From Geobacter sp. UBA5735 (GTDB lineage Bacteria > Desulfobacterota > Desulfuromonadia > Geobacterales > Geobacteraceae): a DNA stretch of 57,220 bases. The notes beneath the pieces were generated by a model. That model had not been told where the DNA came from, ran no database searches, and worked only from the letters and a program-made list of their open reading frames with translations. Below, one piece after another: positions 45,583 to 55,102 of this stretch. Every line of letters begins with the position of its first letter. Positions within the stretch are counted from its first letter, which is position 1. The stretch spans positions 1 through 57,220 of the forward strand of contig DIFZ01000021.1 in the NCBI GenBank assembly GCA_002419385.1, written 5' to 3'. Position numbers and translations under genes: made by a program.

Positions 45583-47850
45583 ATGAACGTTTCGGGTAAT
45601 TTTGAGGAGCACAGGGAAGCTGCCCGGGGGGCATGCTCCTGCAGCTGCGGGCACAAGGTTTGCCACGACGACAATGAAGATCCGGCTCCGCCGGAAGAAA
45701 TCGTCCTGCCGGCCGCATCCCGCGTTTCAAGATTCCGCATCGAGCATATGGACTGCCCGGTGGAGGAGCGGCTGATACGGAACAAGCTGGTGAATGTGCC
45801 GGGTATCCTGAAGCTTGAGTTCAACCTGCTGGAGCGTGAACTGACTGTCTGCCATACCCTGGAAGATACGTCGCAGATCGTCGCTTCCCTGGACGCCATA
45901 GGCATGCATCCCGCTGACCTGCATGGGGACGAGCGGCAACGGCCTGAAATGGCCGCGTTTTCGGTCCCGGTTGCAACGTGGTGGCTGCTGGGGATTTCCG
46001 GAGCGGCTGCACTCGGTTCGGAAGCAGCGGCCTGGGCGACCGGTGTGGAAAGCTCTCCCCTGACCATCGGACTGGCGCTCGCCTCCATTGCCTGCGGCAG
46101 CCTGCCCACACTCAAGAAGGGTTGGATCGCCCTGAAGAGCCTGACGCTTAATATCAGTTTCCTCATGCTGGTTGCCACGACCGGGGCCATAGCCATTGGC
46201 CAGTGGCCGGAAGCGGCCGTGGTCATCTGGCTGTTCACCCTTGCCGAGAAGATCGAAGCGCTCTCCCTGGACCGCGCCCGCAATGCCATCCGCAGGCTGA
46301 TGACGGTTGCCCCGGAAACAGCGACGGTGTCTGACGATAACGGTGAATGGCAGGAAGTTGCGGCGCGGTCCGTCATGCCGGGCCAGATCGTCAGGGTGAG
46401 GCCGGGTGAACGCATCCCGCTCGACGGCGTGGTGGTGAGCGGCAGGTCCAGCGTCAACCAGTCATCCATAACCGGGGAGAGCATGCCGGTGGACAAGGCG
46501 GCCGGCGATGCGGTTTTTGCCGGGACCGTGAACGGTAACGGATCGTTCGATTTCCGGGTCACCGGCGACTACCAGCACACCACCCTGTCGCGAATTGTCG
46601 CCGCCGTGCAGAAGGCCCAATCGGAGCGCGCCCCGACCCAGCGCTTTGTCGATACTTTCGCGCGGTACTACACACCTTCCGTGGTTGCGGCAGCCGTGCT
46701 GGTGGCGCTGTTTCCCCCGCTTTTCCTGGGCGCGGAATGGCACGCATGGATTTACAATGCATTGGTCATGCTCGTCATTTCGTGTCCCTGCGCCCTGGTG
46801 ATTTCAACCCCGGTGACCGTGGTGAGCGGCCTGGCTGCTGCGGCCCGTCACGGCATACTGATTAAGGGGGGGGCGTATCTGGAGAGCGGGCGGAAGCTGA
46901 AATTCCTGGCGTTCGACAAGACCGGCACGCTGACTGTGGGAGAACCTGCGGTGACCGACATCGTACCGCTTGGAGCCTTGGACGGCGGCGAGGCGCTGTA
47001 TCTGGCTGCCAGCCTGGATGACCATGCCAGCCATCCGATCGCCTGGTCAATTGTCGGGCACTGGAAGGATAGCGGGCAGGGCAAGGCGCTGCTGCCGGTG
47101 ACCGGTTTCAGGAACCTGCCCGGTTACGGCGTCACTGGCGAAATCAACGGACAATGCTATTATATTGGTAACCAGCGGCTGGTTGAACAGCTGGGCCTGC
47201 TGACCCCGCTCTTTGAACGGGAATTGCATCAACTGGAACTGCAAGGGAAAACCGCGGTTGCCCTTGCCGCTTCCTCCGGTGTGCTGGCGGTGATCGCAGT
47301 GGCCGACACCCTGCGGGTGCATGGCAGACAGGTTATAGAGGAACTGCAGTCCCTGGGGGTGAAGTCGGTGATGTTGTCGGGAGACAATCTCCGCACCGCA
47401 CGGGCCATCGGCCAGGGGGCAGGCATCGAGGACGTGCGCGGCAACCTTCTGCCGGAAGAGAAACTGGATGCAATTGCCGAACTGCAGCGATCTGGCCTGG
47501 TGGGCATGGTGGGGGACGGGATCAATGACGCCCCGGCGCTCGCCAAGGCAGACATCGGTTTCGCCATGGGCGCGGCAGGCACGGATTCGGCACTGGAAAC
47601 CGCCGATGTTGCCCTGATGGATGACGATCTGCGCAAACTGCCCGATTTCATCCGCTTAAGCCGTCGGACCGGCCGTCTCCTTGCCCAGAATATCGTCTTT
47701 GCGCTCTCCACCAAGGCGGTTTTTTTCGGGTTGACGCTGGTGGGGCAAGCGACCCTCTGGATGGCGGTGTTTGCAGACATGGGCGTGAGCCTGCTGGTTG
47801 TGTTCAACAGCTTGCGGCTGCTGGGGTTTTTCAACGGAAAAACACGGTGA
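45583..47850 (+). CDS. Zn/Cd/Pb-translocating P1B-type ATPase
   Basis: This 755-residue exporter has a Cys/His-rich N-terminus (CSCSCGHKVCHDD), one HMA-like domain with HMDCPVEE (only one of the usual two Cys), and eight predicted membrane segments. The transmembrane metal site CPC is at 401-403, the phosphorylation site Asp445 is in DKTGT, TGES is the actuator loop and GDGINDAPA the hinge. These fit ZntA/CadA rather than copper ATPases. GAGG precedes the ATG at 45583. It is divergent from merR and followed by a ZIP gene. Confidence 0.92.
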   Translation: MNVSGNFEEHREAARGACSCSCGHKVCHDDNEDPAPPEEIVLPAASRVSRFRIEHMDCPVEERLIRNKLVNVPGILKLEFNLLERELTVCHTLEDTSQIVASLDAIGMHPADLHGDERQRPEMAAFSVPVATWWLLGISGAAALGSEAAAWATGVESSPLTIGLALASIACGSLPTLKKGWIALKSLTLNISFLMLVATTGAIAIGQWPEAAVVIWLFTLAEKIEALSLDRARNAIRRLMTVAPETATVSDDNGEWQEVAARSVMPGQIVRVRPGERIPLDGVVVSGRSSVNQSSITGESMPVDKAAGDAVFAGTVNGNGSFDFRVTGDYQHTTLSRIVAAVQKAQSERAPTQRFVDTFARYYTPSVVAAAVLVALFPPLFLGAEWHAWIYNALVMLVISCPCALVISTPVTVVSGLAAAARHGILIKGGAYLESGRKLKFLAFDKTGTLTVGEPAVTDIVPLGALDGGEALYLAASLDDHASHPIAWSIVGHWKDSGQGKALLPVTGFRNLPGYGVTGEINGQCYYIGNQRLVEQLGLLTPLFERELHQLELQGKTAVALAASSGVLAVIAVADTLRVHGRQVIEELQSLGVKSVMLSGDNLRTARAIGQGAGIEDVRGNLLPEEKLDAIAELQRSGLVGMVGDGINDAPALAKADIGFAMGAAGTDSALETADVALMDDDLRKLPDFIRLSRRTGRLLAQNIVFALSTKAVFFGLTLVGQATLWMAVFADMGVSLLVVFNSLRLLGFFNGKTR

Positions 47851-47926
47851 AGCAGTGGTTGTGCGGGCGTAAAAAAAGGCGGCGGTTCGGTCCCGAACCT
47901 GTTGCTGAAAGGAAGCTGGGCAAGCC

Positions 47927-48742
47927 ATGATCGATGCGCTTCAGAACTACAGCCCGGTTACCCAGGCCCTGTTCGCCACGCTCTTCACCTGGGGCGTGAC
48001 GGCGGCAGGATCAGGGCTGGTTTTCTTCACCAACAGGGTCAATGCGCGTTTGATGGACGCCATGCTCGGCTTCGCGGCCGGGGTCATGATCGCGGCAAGC
48101 TTCTGGTCCCTGCTTGCGCCGGGGATCGAGATGGCCGGGCAGATGGGCCAGGTGCCCTGGCTGACCGCCGTGACCGGGTTCATGGCAGGCGGCGTTTTCA
48201 TGAGGCTGACCGACCGGTTGCTCCCCCACCTTCACCCGGGCTTCGCCATGGCTCAGAGCGAGGGGATACGGACCTCCTGGCAGCGGAGCACGCTACTGGT
48301 CCTTGCGATCACCCTCCACAACATCCCCGAAGGACTTGCCGTGGGTGTCGCTTTCGGCGCCGTGGCAGCCCAGCTGCCTTCGGCGACCATGGGCGGAGCA
48401 CTTGCCCTGGCAATCGGGATCGGGCTGCAGAATTTCCCGGAGGGTACCGCGGTTTCCATGCCCTTGCGCAGGGAGGGCATGGGCCGGACAAAGAGCTTTT
48501 TCATGGGGCAGGCTTCCGGCCTCGTCGAACCCGTTGCCGGGGTGCTGGGGGCGATGTTCGTCCTGCAGATGCAAAGCATTCTGCCCTATGCGCTCTGCTT
48601 TGCCGCAGGTGCGATGATTTTCGTGGTTGTCGAGGAACTGATCCCCGAATCCCAGCGCAATGAGAAAAACATCGACCTGGTGACACTGGCGACCATGGCG
48701 GGATTTTCGGTCATGATGATGCTTGATGTGGCGTTGGGCTGA
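47927..48742 (+). CDS. ZIP-family metal transporter
   Basis: This 271-residue membrane protein has about eight segments and the ZIP metal motifs HNIPEGLAVG in TM4 and NFPEGTAVS in TM5. ZIP proteins carry Zn, Fe or other divalent ions into the cytoplasm. It lies 76 bases after the metal-export ATPase gene, so both may answer to the same MerR protein, giving an exporter and an importer in one unit. Ion specificity is not readable from the sequence. Confidence 0.88.
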   Translation: MIDALQNYSPVTQALFATLFTWGVTAAGSGLVFFTNRVNARLMDAMLGFAAGVMIAASFWSLLAPGIEMAGQMGQVPWLTAVTGFMAGGVFMRLTDRLLPHLHPGFAMAQSEGIRTSWQRSTLLVLAITLHNIPEGLAVGVAFGAVAAQLPSATMGGALALAIGIGLQNFPEGTAVSMPLRREGMGRTKSFFMGQASGLVEPVAGVLGAMFVLQMQSILPYALCFAAGAMIFVVVEELIPESQRNEKNIDLVTLATMAGFSVMMMLDVALG

Positions 48743-48806
48743 CGGTGCATGATCAGGCCCGGTTGCGGTTGCCGGTGCATGCGGTCTGCGCTTTCGGGAG
48801 GGGAGT

Positions 48807-49340
48807 ATGCCCAGCGGAACTTTTTTCAGCCCGCACATGGTGTGGCTGTTTGCGGCAAGTGCAGTGATAGCCGCGGTGTCGATGGGGTTCTCAATCAGAG
48901 GCGTGGTCAGGCTGGTCAGGCAGTCGCGCATCCTGAGCGTTCCTTTGCGCACAGAGCAGGCGGTTGATTTTTCCGAAGCCGGGCGGGTGGTCCTCTGCCT
49001 GGAAGGCCCCCTGTTCACCCGCCGGTTCGCCAGGCTCGACTATGAATTGAGAGCGCCCGACGGCAGCTCTGTCAGCGGAAGGCCGGCCCTGTTCCGCGCC
49101 AGGACTTCAGGTTTCTCCACGGCAAGAATGGAACTGAGGGTCTATCGGATTCCGAGTCCGGGCCGTTATGCGCTCAGCATCCAGGGGCTGAAGGAGCCGA
49201 GCGGTACGGATTCGCGGGAATCCATCGTTTTCATGCGCCCCCATCTCGCCCGGACGGTATGCTACGTGATCGGTATAGTCCTTTCGTCAGGCATCTTCAT
49301 TACGGGACTGGTTTTTACGCTTCTCTGCTTCGTAAAATAA
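48807..49340 (+). CDS. Two-TM membrane protein of unknown function
   Basis: This 177-residue protein has an N-terminal membrane segment (about 10-30) and a C-terminal one (about 150-172). Between them is a beta-rich extracytoplasmic or cytoplasmic domain (LCLEGPLFTRRFARLDYEL, PGRYALSIQGL). No family is recognised. A GGGAGG site lies before the ATG. It sits between the ZIP and metallopeptidase genes, each about 40-65 bases away, so an operon is likely. Confidence 0.65.
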   Translation: MPSGTFFSPHMVWLFAASAVIAAVSMGFSIRGVVRLVRQSRILSVPLRTEQAVDFSEAGRVVLCLEGPLFTRRFARLDYELRAPDGSSVSGRPALFRARTSGFSTARMELRVYRIPSPGRYALSIQGLKEPSGTDSRESIVFMRPHLARTVCYVIGIVLSSGIFITGLVFTLLCFVK

Positions 49341-49379
49341 AAAAGCATATCGTTTCTGCATATCGATGAGGAGGTTGCC

Positions 49380-50222
49380 ATGCTCTGGAAAGGAAGAAGG
49401 GAAAGCTCGAATGTGGAAGACCGCCGGGGCCGGGTTTCCAAAGCCGCCGTGGGCGGCGGAATCGGGACCATCGTCATCGCGCTGGTTATCTACCTGCTTG
49501 GTGGCGATCCGTCGCAACTGCTGAATGTCACGCAGCAGGGTTCTTCGGATACGGAAACAACCTACCAGGCAACCGCTGAAGAGAACGAACTGGCGAAGTT
49601 CGTCTCGGTTGTGCTGGCGGATACCGAGGACGTCTGGCAGGAGCAGTTCCGCAAGAGCGGTTCCAGCTATGACAATCCGAAACTGGTTCTTTATTCGGGC
49701 AGTGTTGAATCGGCCTGCGGCATGTCGGGGGCGGCTACGGGACCCTTCTATTGCCCGGCCGACCACAAAGTGTATATCGATCTGAGCTTTTACAATGAAC
49801 TGCGCGAAAGGTTCCGGGCTCCGGGCGATTTTGCCATGGCGTATGTCATAGCCCACGAGGTGGGGCATCATGTCCAGACGCTCATCGGCATCAATGACAA
49901 AGTGATGGCGCTCCGTTCCAGGGTCAGTGACACGGAGTTCAGGAAGTACCTGGTGCGACTGGAGTTGCAGGCCGACTATCTGGCCGGGGTATGGGCGCAT
50001 CATGCCGAAAAAATGAAGCTGCTCGAAGAGGGCGACATCGAAGAAGCGATGAACGCTGCCAGTGCGGTGGGGGACGACCGCATCCAGAAAAACGCGCAGG
50101 GATATGTCGTCCCGGACAGCTTCACCCACGGCACGTCTGAGCAGAGGAAAAGCTGGTTCCTGAAGGGGTTCAAAGCCGGCGACCTGAGCGAGGGTGATAC
50201 TTTTAAGGCGCAAAGCCTCTGA
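49380..50222 (+). CDS. Neutral zinc metallopeptidase (YpfJ family)
   Basis: This 280-residue protein has a cytoplasmic N-terminus (GRRESSNVEDRRG), one membrane segment (about 25-42) and a zincin domain with HEVGHH at 159-164. FYCPADHKVYIDLSFY and LELQADYLAGVW are further family motifs, the last supplying the third metal ligand. Members are thought to be membrane-anchored peptidases with unknown substrates. GAGGAGG precedes the ATG. Confidence 0.9.
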   Translation: MLWKGRRESSNVEDRRGRVSKAAVGGGIGTIVIALVIYLLGGDPSQLLNVTQQGSSDTETTYQATAEENELAKFVSVVLADTEDVWQEQFRKSGSSYDNPKLVLYSGSVESACGMSGAATGPFYCPADHKVYIDLSFYNELRERFRAPGDFAMAYVIAHEVGHHVQTLIGINDKVMALRSRVSDTEFRKYLVRLELQADYLAGVWAHHAEKMKLLEEGDIEEAMNAASAVGDDRIQKNAQGYVVPDSFTHGTSEQRKSWFLKGFKAGDLSEGDTFKAQSL

Positions 50223-50271
50223 GGGCGATATAAGGATGCCCGGGACCGCGGTGGTTTCTGCCCGGCGAAGG

Positions 50272-50658
50272 TCAGATGAACGCCACGTTGTCGGTGGCGC
50301 CGGTTACGACGAATACCTTTTCATTGTTGCTTTCCGGATCGCTGGGAAACACGATGAAGAGGCTCCTGTTTGCTGAATATCCCTGCGTATAGCCCACCAG
50401 GGTTTCACCGTCCCTGAACGAGACCCGGATCCTTTCCCCCAGGCCGATCCGTTCACTGTCGATTTTGTCCTGGTAGTCCTTGTTCCCTTCAAAGCTCTTT
50501 ACGAAATATATAGCTTTGAGATTGACAATGTCGATTTTTTGTATGGCGCCGGTATCGTTTTCACTGAGATGGAAGACCGATTTGTTCGGCAACAGATCGA
50601 CAGTCGTTCCTTTCAGGATCTTTCCATCGGTGAATCTTACGATTATCCTGTTTTGCAT
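50272..50658 (-). CDS. Conserved small beta-rich protein (DUF6982-like)
   Basis: This 128-residue cytoplasmic protein appears to contain two related halves, each starting with VRFTDGKILKG or VSFRDGETLVG. The pattern fits a DUF6982-type protein seen in Geobacter relatives and somewhat resembles PilZ-neighbour proteins; the name is from memory and should be treated as tentative. Function unknown. It is transcribed away from tex. Confidence 0.6.
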   Translation of the reverse strand: MQNRIIVRFTDGKILKGTTVDLLPNKSVFHLSENDTGAIQKIDIVNLKAIYFVKSFEGNKDYQDKIDSERIGLGERIRVSFRDGETLVGYTQGYSANRSLFIVFPSDPESNNEKVFVVTGATDNVAFI

Positions 50659-50887
50659 GGTAGAGACCTTTCCGGCACAGTTTTCCCGTCAGCCCCATGA
50701 CCCGCGGATCGGTTGCCAAAGGGCTGCCTGCCTGATATCCTGCAGGTATCATGCCGATTGGGGAGGCTCTCGACGAGATACCGGGTCATCCCTGTCCCCC
50801 CCCTTTCCAAGCACCGCTTCCTGTGCTAGTATCCTTTCCCCCTGCCGACAAGGCAGAGATCCACATCATTTCCAAGAGGTGCCATCC

Positions 50888-53170
50888 ATGTCCCTGACCG
50901 ACAGCCAGAATAGCCGCATCCTCGGCTGGATCGCCGAGGAAAGCGGCCTGAAGCCGCTCCAGATCCAAAACACCGTTGCCCTGCTCAGGGAGGGCGCAAC
51001 TGTCCCGTTCATTGCCCGCTACCGCAAAGAGCGGACCGGCGAGTTGGACGAAGTGGCAATACGGCTGATGGAGGAGCGGCTCTTCTACTACACGGAACTG
51101 GAGGAGCGCAAGCTCACCGTGCTCACCTCCATCGAGGAGCAGGGGAAACTGACGCCCGAACTGAGGGCGAGGGTCGAAACGACCCGGCTGAAGACGGAAC
51201 TGGAGGACCTCTATCTCCCCTTCAAACCCAAGCGACGGACCAAGGCTACCGTTGCACGGGAGCGGGGGCTGGAACCCCTTGCGGACCTCATGGTCGCCCA
51301 GGAGCTCACGGACGGGACACCGGAAGGAGCAGCGCTCCCCTTTGTCGACTCTGAGCGGGAAGTGCCTGACGCTGCGGCAGCCTTGGCAGGTGCAGGCCAT
51401 ATCCTGGCAGAGCGGATCGCCGAGGACGCGGACCTGCGGGCCTTTGTCCGCCGTCTGACCGGCGAGCGTGGCGAGATGGCGTCGCGGGTGTCAGCGGACA
51501 AGAAGGGGGCGGTCACCAAGTTCGAAATGTACTACGACTACCGGGAGCCGCTCAGGGACATACCCTCCCACCGGATGCTCGCCATGCGGCGTGGTGAGAA
51601 GGAAGAGGTGCTGTTCCTCGCTGTCGTGGCGCCGGTCGAGGAGATCCTTGCCGGCCTGAAGGCAAAATTTGTCAGCGGCAGGAGCATTTTCGGGCAGTTC
51701 CTGGAAGGGGTGGTTCACGATGCCTACAAGCGGCTCATGGCGCCATCGATCGAAGTGGAACTTCGTCTGGAGGCGAAGCACAAGGCTGACGACGGCGCCA
51801 TCAAGGTGTTCGCCGACAACCTGCGGAACCTGCTCCTGGCGCCGCCGGCCGGTGGGAAACGGGTGCTGGGCATCGACCCGGGGCTGCGCACCGGCTGCAA
51901 GCTGGCGGCAGTGGATGAAACGGGCCGCCTGCAGGGCCACGGCCTCATCTACCCCCATACCGGCGGTGGCAAAGCGGAGGCTGCCCGGAAGGAACTGCTC
52001 AGGTTCGCGCAGGCGCACGACTGCACCATGGTGGCCGTGGGCAACGGCACCGGCGGACGGGAGACGGAGCAGTTCGTGCGGGAAGTCCTGTCGGCGGCCG
52101 GGTTGGAGACGCCGGTTGTCATGGTGAGCGAGGCGGGGGCCAGCGTCTATTCCGCCTCAGAGATCGCCCGGGAGGAATTCCCCGACCTGGACCTGACGGT
52201 GCGGGGGGCCATCTCCATCGCCCGGCGGCTGCAGGACCCCCTGGCGGAACTGGTGAAGATCGATCCCAAGAGCATCGGCGTGGGGCAGTACCAGCACGAC
52301 GTGAACCAGTCCCAGCTGAAGAAGAGCCTGGACGGGGTGGTTGAGTCCTGCGTCAACTTCGTGGGGGTGGACCTGAACACGGCATCCTGGGCTCTCCTCT
52401 CCTACGTTTCCGGTCTCGGGCCCGCGCTGGCCAGGGCCATCGTGCGCCACCGCGACGAAAACGGCCCTTTTCCCGCCCGGGCGGCCCTCATGGCTGTTCC
52501 CCGCTTCGGGTCCAAGGCCTTCGAACAGTCCGCGGGCTTCCTGCGCATCCGGGACGGTGTCAATCCCCTGGACAACACGGCGGTCCACCCGGAACGCTAC
52601 CCCCTCGTGGAGGCCATGGCCGCGGACCTCTCGGTTTCGCTCCGGGAACTGGCGGCCGATGCCGCACTGGCCGGGTGCATCGACCTGTCCCGCTACGTTA
52701 CCGATGCAGTCGGGCTTCCCACACTGCGGGACATCATCGAAGAATTGCAGAAGCCGGGGAGGGATCCCCGCCGACAGTTCGAGGCCGCTGCGTTCAGGGA
52801 CGATGTGCGGGAGCTGTCGGACCTCAGGGAGGGGATGGTGCTCCAGGGGGTGGTGACCAACGTGACCGCCTTCGGCGCATTTGTCGACGTGGGGGTGCAC
52901 CAGGACGGGCTGGTTCACGTGAGCCACCTTGCGGACCGGTTCGTCAAGGACCCGCATGAGGCGGTCAGCACCGGCCAGTTGGTGAAGGTCAAGGTGCTGG
53001 CCGTGGACCCGGAGCGGAAGCGGATTTCCCTTTCCATCCGCGAGGCAGCTGCCGGAGGCGGCCGGCCGCCGAAGGGCCAGAGGAGGGACGCTGAAGCACA
53101 GGTTGGCGCCACGGGCGGACTTGACCTGAAGGGACTGGAGAAGGCGGGGTTTCGCGTCAGGAAAAAATGA
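50888..53170 (+). CDS. tex: RNA-binding transcriptional accessory protein Tex
   Basis: This 760-residue protein has the Tex N-terminal helical domain (ATVPFIARYRKERTGELDE), the YqgF RNase H-like domain (VLGIDPGLRTG near 325), a helix-hairpin-helix region (VSGLGPALARAIVRHR) and a C-terminal S1 domain (about 645-712; VTAFGAFVDVGVHQDGLVH). Tex associates with RNA polymerase and RNA and supports transcription under stress. The start at 50888 follows AGAGGTG; the frame running back to 50480 is not coding. Confidence 0.95.
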   Translation: MSLTDSQNSRILGWIAEESGLKPLQIQNTVALLREGATVPFIARYRKERTGELDEVAIRLMEERLFYYTELEERKLTVLTSIEEQGKLTPELRARVETTRLKTELEDLYLPFKPKRRTKATVARERGLEPLADLMVAQELTDGTPEGAALPFVDSEREVPDAAAALAGAGHILAERIAEDADLRAFVRRLTGERGEMASRVSADKKGAVTKFEMYYDYREPLRDIPSHRMLAMRRGEKEEVLFLAVVAPVEEILAGLKAKFVSGRSIFGQFLEGVVHDAYKRLMAPSIEVELRLEAKHKADDGAIKVFADNLRNLLLAPPAGGKRVLGIDPGLRTGCKLAAVDETGRLQGHGLIYPHTGGGKAEAARKELLRFAQAHDCTMVAVGNGTGGRETEQFVREVLSAAGLETPVVMVSEAGASVYSASEIAREEFPDLDLTVRGAISIARRLQDPLAELVKIDPKSIGVGQYQHDVNQSQLKKSLDGVVESCVNFVGVDLNTASWALLSYVSGLGPALARAIVRHRDENGPFPARAALMAVPRFGSKAFEQSAGFLRIRDGVNPLDNTAVHPERYPLVEAMAADLSVSLRELAADAALAGCIDLSRYVTDAVGLPTLRDIIEELQKPGRDPRRQFEAAAFRDDVRELSDLREGMVLQGVVTNVTAFGAFVDVGVHQDGLVHVSHLADRFVKDPHEAVSTGQLVKVKVLAVDPERKRISLSIREAAAGGGRPPKGQRRDAEAQVGATGGLDLKGLEKAGFRVRKK

Positions 53171-53455
53171 CGAATTTTTCACCGGGTGTGTTCGTCTGGC
53201 AAACAAGGCACCCGCCGGATGATTTCCTCGGCGTCCATCAAAAGGATTCTGCCTCTTCCTGCTTTCGGTTCCGTCCGCTTCGTCCCTTTCCAGCGGCAGT
53301 CGTTCCACGTAAACGGGCAAATAGTAGATGGAATACGGTTCCTTCATCCACATGGCTCTGTGTGATAGGCGCAGGAAATTTCCTGCCTTTGACCTGGATC
53401 TCCCGAAATGTTACAGTAGCCATTATGGCCAGGGTTGCATGGAAAGGAGTTTCAC

Positions 53456-53809
53456 ATGGTCGGACGAATCATTCTGCAGGTTTTCCTTGCGCTTGCTGTT
53501 GTTTCAGCTGCTGCGGCCGGGACTTCTTCCCGTGAGACCGCACGGGATGTAGGACAGGATTTCAAAAAAGCCGGCAAAGAGACCGGCGATGCTTTCGGCA
53601 GTTTCGGCAGGGAAACCGGCCAGGCCTTTAAGCAGGGTGGCAAGGAAGTCGGCAGGTCCTTCAAGGAAGGGGGCAGAAAGGTCGGCAGGGATTTCAGGGA
53701 GGCGGGCACGGAGGCTGCCAGGGAATCGGGGAAAGCCGGCACGGCCGTCGGGGAATGGTTCAGAAACCTGGGTGCCGGTATCAGGGATTTTTTCCGCGGA
53801 GGGAAGTGA
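53456..53809 (+). CDS. Secreted protein with 11-residue amphipathic repeats
   Basis: This 117-residue protein has a signal peptide (residues 1-24: VGRIILQVFLALAVV, cleavage near AAAG) and then about six repeats of 11 residues of the type GKExGxxFKxA. Such repeats form amphipathic helices as in LEA-like or apolipoprotein-like proteins. The mature protein is very basic and Gly-rich. GGAG lies 6 bases before the ATG at 53456. Possible roles are periplasmic or membrane protection under stress; not established. Confidence 0.65.
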   Translation: MVGRIILQVFLALAVVSAAAAGTSSRETARDVGQDFKKAGKETGDAFGSFGRETGQAFKQGGKEVGRSFKEGGRKVGRDFREAGTEAARESGKAGTAVGEWFRNLGAGIRDFFRGGK

Positions 53810-53827
53810 CCATAGGGAGTGCCTGCG

Positions 53828-53863
53828 GCCGGGAGCGAAAACCGGCTGTCCTTCGCTCCCGGC
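53828..53863. other. Hairpin between convergent genes
   Basis: GCCGGGAGCGAA and TTCGCTCCCGGC form a perfect 12-bp stem with a 12-base loop. There is no T tract, so it is a possible rather than clear terminator. Confidence 0.5.
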
Positions 53864-53887
53864 TCGAAAATTACCGGCACGCTCCGC

Positions 53888-54703
53888 TCACAGCCTGGCA
53901 GCCTGCACGTGCATCCAGTCATAGTTCCTGGAGCGGCCGAGGCTGACCCAACCCTCTTCCTCCCAGAAGCGCCACCACGGATCATATTCGGGCCGGGCAA
54001 AAACGGCCCTGTCCCTTCCCCACTTCAGCTGGTTGCGGTCCGGATCGTAATCGATGGCGATTCCCCACGAGTGCATCGACCAGTTGCTACCGCCGCGCAT
54101 CTTGCGTACGTTGAGACATCCGCCCCATCGGTCGAGGTGCAGATCCCTGATCCGTTCGATGCCGTAGTGGTCGAACACTTTCGTCAGGATCCGCTGGGCG
54201 CTGTCTCGGACCTTGATGTTGCACGAGAAGGAATTGACAGACTGTCGCAGATCCCAGGCAAGCCGGTGCGGATAGGGAAGGACAAGCTTGGTCTGGTTGT
54301 GCCCCGCCTGGCCGAAGAACTGGTTGAGGTGTGCCTCCTTCTGGTCCGGCCAGTTGTTCGGGTTCACGTCGAGCGGCACATCGTCTCGCCAGGGTGGCGG
54401 CATTTCACCGGTCGTGAGGAGGTGCGACAGGGTGTCGAAGGCATGGTCGGTCTGCTGGCCCCAGTAGCCGTCGATATCGCCGGTCTCGATTGCGTGCTCC
54501 GTGCAGCGGCACTGGAGGTAGGCAATCGCCCTGCGTGAATTCGGCCACTCCTGCCAGTCTGCGGGGAGCTTGCTCTGGCGGGCCTTGAGCGCCTTGGCCA
54601 CGGCGCCGTAGGTGTCCGGGCCAAGCTGTCCGTCGACCTTGCCCGGCGCGAAGCCTTCTTCGATGAGACTCTGCTGTATCACTCGAACTGCTGCCGCGAT
54701 CAT
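53888..54703 (-). CDS. Peptidoglycan-binding M15 peptidase, phage-endolysin-like
   Basis: This 271-residue protein has an N-terminal peptidoglycan-binding domain (VIQQSLIEEGFAPGKVDGQLG, and a second related stretch to IDGYWGQQTDHAF) and a C-terminal M15 (VanY/L-alanyl-D-glutamate peptidase) domain. The metal ligands are visible in SMHSWGIAIDYD and YDWMHV. There is no signal peptide, as in phage endolysins that need a holin. The start at 54703 follows AAGGAGG. It stands alone, without phage genes nearby. Confidence 0.82.
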   Translation of the reverse strand: MIAAAVRVIQQSLIEEGFAPGKVDGQLGPDTYGAVAKALKARQSKLPADWQEWPNSRRAIAYLQCRCTEHAIETGDIDGYWGQQTDHAFDTLSHLLTTGEMPPPWRDDVPLDVNPNNWPDQKEAHLNQFFGQAGHNQTKLVLPYPHRLAWDLRQSVNSFSCNIKVRDSAQRILTKVFDHYGIERIRDLHLDRWGGCLNVRKMRGGSNWSMHSWGIAIDYDPDRNQLKWGRDRAVFARPEYDPWWRFWEEEGWVSLGRSRNYDWMHVQAARL

Positions 54704-55102
54704 GTGCTGATCCTCCTTCCCCGGCACATCGTGCGTAGTGCGCGCGTGTCGGCCGGCCCCTCCCTTCCCGTCACCTTGCCGTGAACCGCGACTCCAGGGC
54801 TTCCGGCAGCATTTGCGAAGTCACGATCTGCGAGCCTGCCAATGGAGTAAGATTACTACACAATCATCGAGAGGCAAGGCTGCTTGTTGCCGCAGGGCAA
54901 GGGATGTTTTTGCACGGAAACTTGAGATGCGCTGCACGTGAAACTGCAGTGGCGAGAACGGCCGGAAAAGTGTCAGGCAGGATTTTCTGTAAACCCCAAC
55001 GTTGCGTTTTCGTTTTTTACAGGATACTGCTATGATGTCCCTCGATATCCGTTCCCGGATTGATTCCCTGCTCGATGAAACTGGCTGAAAAGGATTGATG
55101 CA
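54704..55102. other. 399-base divergent intergenic region
   Basis: No gene is seen. TATGAT at 55031-55036 is a possible -10 for the penicillin-binding protein gene, but no good -35 lies 16-18 bases before it. Confidence 0.35.

Noticed and set aside
50480..50887. 136-residue N-terminal extension of Tex
   Set aside because: It overlaps the oppositely oriented DUF6982-like gene and does not match Tex; the family start is at 50888.
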